A stretch of 64,000 bases of DNA from NCBI RefSeq assembly GCF_009870125.1, contig NC_046683.1:10540001-10604000 (forward strand), read 5' to 3'. Shown here in pieces: positions 62,101 to 64,000 of the stretch (the first letter of the stretch is position 1; each line of letters opens with the position of its first letter). A program made the translations under genes and the position numbers. The notes below the pieces were generated by a model, which saw nothing but the letters and a program-made list of their open reading frames with translations, did not search any database and was not told where the DNA came from. The stretch is from Drosophila pseudoobscura. Lineage: Eukaryota; Arthropoda; Insecta; Diptera; Drosophilidae.

Positions 62101-64000
62101 ACCTTTTTAACCGCATGGCAACTACACAAACACACACACACACAGACACACAGACACACGCACCATGGGCAGCCAACCAAAATGCGCGGACACAGTGGTA
62201 GCGAGGAGGGGCAACAGAATGCGGGGCCAGAGGAAAAGGCAGGAGGCAATCGCGGACCCAACGGCCGACACTTTCACTTGCAAATGTCTGTGCCTCTTTA
62301 TGTGTGTGTATCTCTCCGTGGTGTGTGTGAGTGTGTGTGTGTGAGCACAAATAAATTAATTTCAAATGTAAACCCAGCGAGCACAAATACAATTTCAACA
62401 ACAGACAAGAGCACACACACGAGCCCATGGATACATGAAAACCAAAATCAGGGAGATGTTGGCCAGAACTGAGAAAGGAATTGGATGGAGATGGTTACAT
62501 ACGGCAATATCTATATAGACTGAAAGCAAAGATTCGCTAGTGATCGTAGCCGAAATCTGTTTTGACTTCTCCCATGGTGTTCGTTTCATTATAGGCGCTA
62601 ACAAGAATCCCTATACTATTTATGTATGTTCGTTTTATCACATGGTTCCTTAAGTCTAAGCAGAACTGTCTGCAAATGTATAAGACTTGTGGAACAGATT
62701 GATTTCATTGTCCGCGTAACATACCCATAAAAATGTTAGCAGCCATGGAAAAAGAAGATTTGTTCATGTTGATTTAAATAAATTAAAAATTATTTTGATG
62801 TTAAGAAAATATCCTTAAATTCAAAAAGAGGCTTGATGAATGAGACGGGGGACTCATGTTCAGGAAAATCAACAATTGCTGATTGGTCTGCCGTAGGTGC
62901 ACTGAGCATTACTCTGATCGTCAAAAAAATATAGGCCTTCGATTTTCGTAATTTAGCATCCCAGCTCCTATTAAGCTTTGAGTCAACTCAACAAAATTCC
63001 CCAAAAATTGCTGCGTTTGAGGCGTTTTTTGGGGTTTATTAAGAAGGGTGTGAAATACTAAGAATATCTATGTTGAACTTCACGTGTTATTATATAGCTG
63101 ATCTATGCTTTAGAGTACTCAGGAATCCACTAATCTCGTTTCTCATCTCTACCCAGTTGCAGAAATTCCAAAATTTTTGTAAGTTCTTTATCGAATACTA
63201 TTTAGTATTTCGATTTCAATAATACATAATTATAAGGTTGACTGAGACTCGTAATCGTCGATATAGAATCACAATTAGATTGAGTTTGGATGGCTCGGAG
63301 TTTACAGGGCATCTGAATCTGCCTCCTGGACAAGCTGTCGATCCGACATGATCCTACCAGCAGTTCATCGAATAAGCCTGAAGCTTCAGTTCCTTTCAAC
63401 CAACTGAAAATATCAACCAACTGTTAACCCTCTCGTATTCGAAATAACATATAAATAATATAAACATTCATTTGATACACTTGTGAAATGATTGACATTT
63501 CATTTAATCCGTACCTACAATTAATTGTACCAATTCTTCAATGCACTTATTCAGATAAACAAGAACTGCACTGATGCCATCAACCTTAGCGGATTCTAGA
63601 CTTTTGATTTTAATTTTTCATTACTAAAGCCATCAATCCATCAATTAATGAATAAATGTTCGTTTAATCCACCTTATGATTGATGGTTGTACCATTTTCA
63701 TGTTTGTTTGGATATAGATTTTGGTTTATTCTTAGTCCACCTCTATTCGATTTTCCCTTAAGATTGTCCCCAACAATTAGCTTTTTGGTCTTTATAATGT
63801 AAAATTTCAAAATTGCTCATACGCCATGTGGCATCCCACTAATGCACACATACATGGGCACACAGATCGATTAAAACATTATGGCGATAGAGAGCACTTG
63901 GCCCAAGCGGAAATTACGCAGCCCGCGAGGATTTTCCATTTCCCCTGACCACCCCCCTCCCTCTTTGCCCCCCATCCCAGCCAAAACGACGGATGGCACC
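59118..64000. other. Noncoding DNA, microsatellite-rich
   Basis: No supported gene. GA-rich and CAG/CAA-rich stretches at 59120-59640, CA runs near 61170, 61300 and 62130, and otherwise AT-rich sequence to the end. Open frames are short and compositionally biased. Confidence 0.65.

Overview
This is a nuclear genomic window from a fly of the genus Drosophila. The evidence is short GT-AG introns, the protein families, recognisable Drosophila core-promoter motifs (Motif 1 and Motif 6), CAG-rich transcription-factor coding sequence and very abundant CA/GA/ACATATGTA-type microsatellites. The microsatellite style and a DINE-1/SGM-like hairpin make me lean to the obscura group, but this is a weak guess.

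Layout. (1) Positions 1-19886 are a head-to-tail tandem array with a unit of about 5.68 kb. Each full unit holds the JmjC oxygenase NO66 on the minus strand, a roughly 2.25 kb AT-rich spacer, and a three-exon mitochondrial ribosomal protein gene (mRpL33) on the plus strand that converges on the next NO66. The window has four NO66 copies, the first cut by the window edge, and three intact mRpL33 copies. The array probably continues to the left. Its right end is a sharp breakpoint near 19886. NO66 has an acidic, serine-rich N-terminal region built from 210-bp in-frame repeats: five units in copies 1-3 and three in copy 4. (2) Positions 20413-26833 hold an eight-exon peroxisomal ABC half-transporter (ABCD family) on the plus strand. 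(3) Positions 27641-30538 hold a five-exon minus-strand gene for an 887-residue helical-repeat plus coiled-coil protein resembling CIP2A, convergent with ABCD. (4) Positions 30.7-47.3 kb are noncoding and microsatellite-rich. (5) Positions 47336-52501 hold one uninterrupted minus-strand reading frame for a 1721-residue polyglutamine C2H2 zinc-finger protein, most likely dati. (6) Positions 52.5-64 kb are noncoding and probably contain the dati 5' region.

Main interest. From memory, NO66 and mRpL33 are X-linked single-copy genes in D. melanogaster, while ABCD and dati lie on the dot chromosome (Muller F). Here they are contiguous, the X-derived pair is amplified, and the dot-type genes have GC-rich, CTG/CAG-biased coding sequence with little transposon content. 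Each array unit also carries a Motif 6/Motif 1 promoter pointing away from NO66 into what looks like the orphaned first exon of another gene. A degenerate dispersed repeat is found twice in each spacer and once, inverted, upstream of the CIP2A-like gene.
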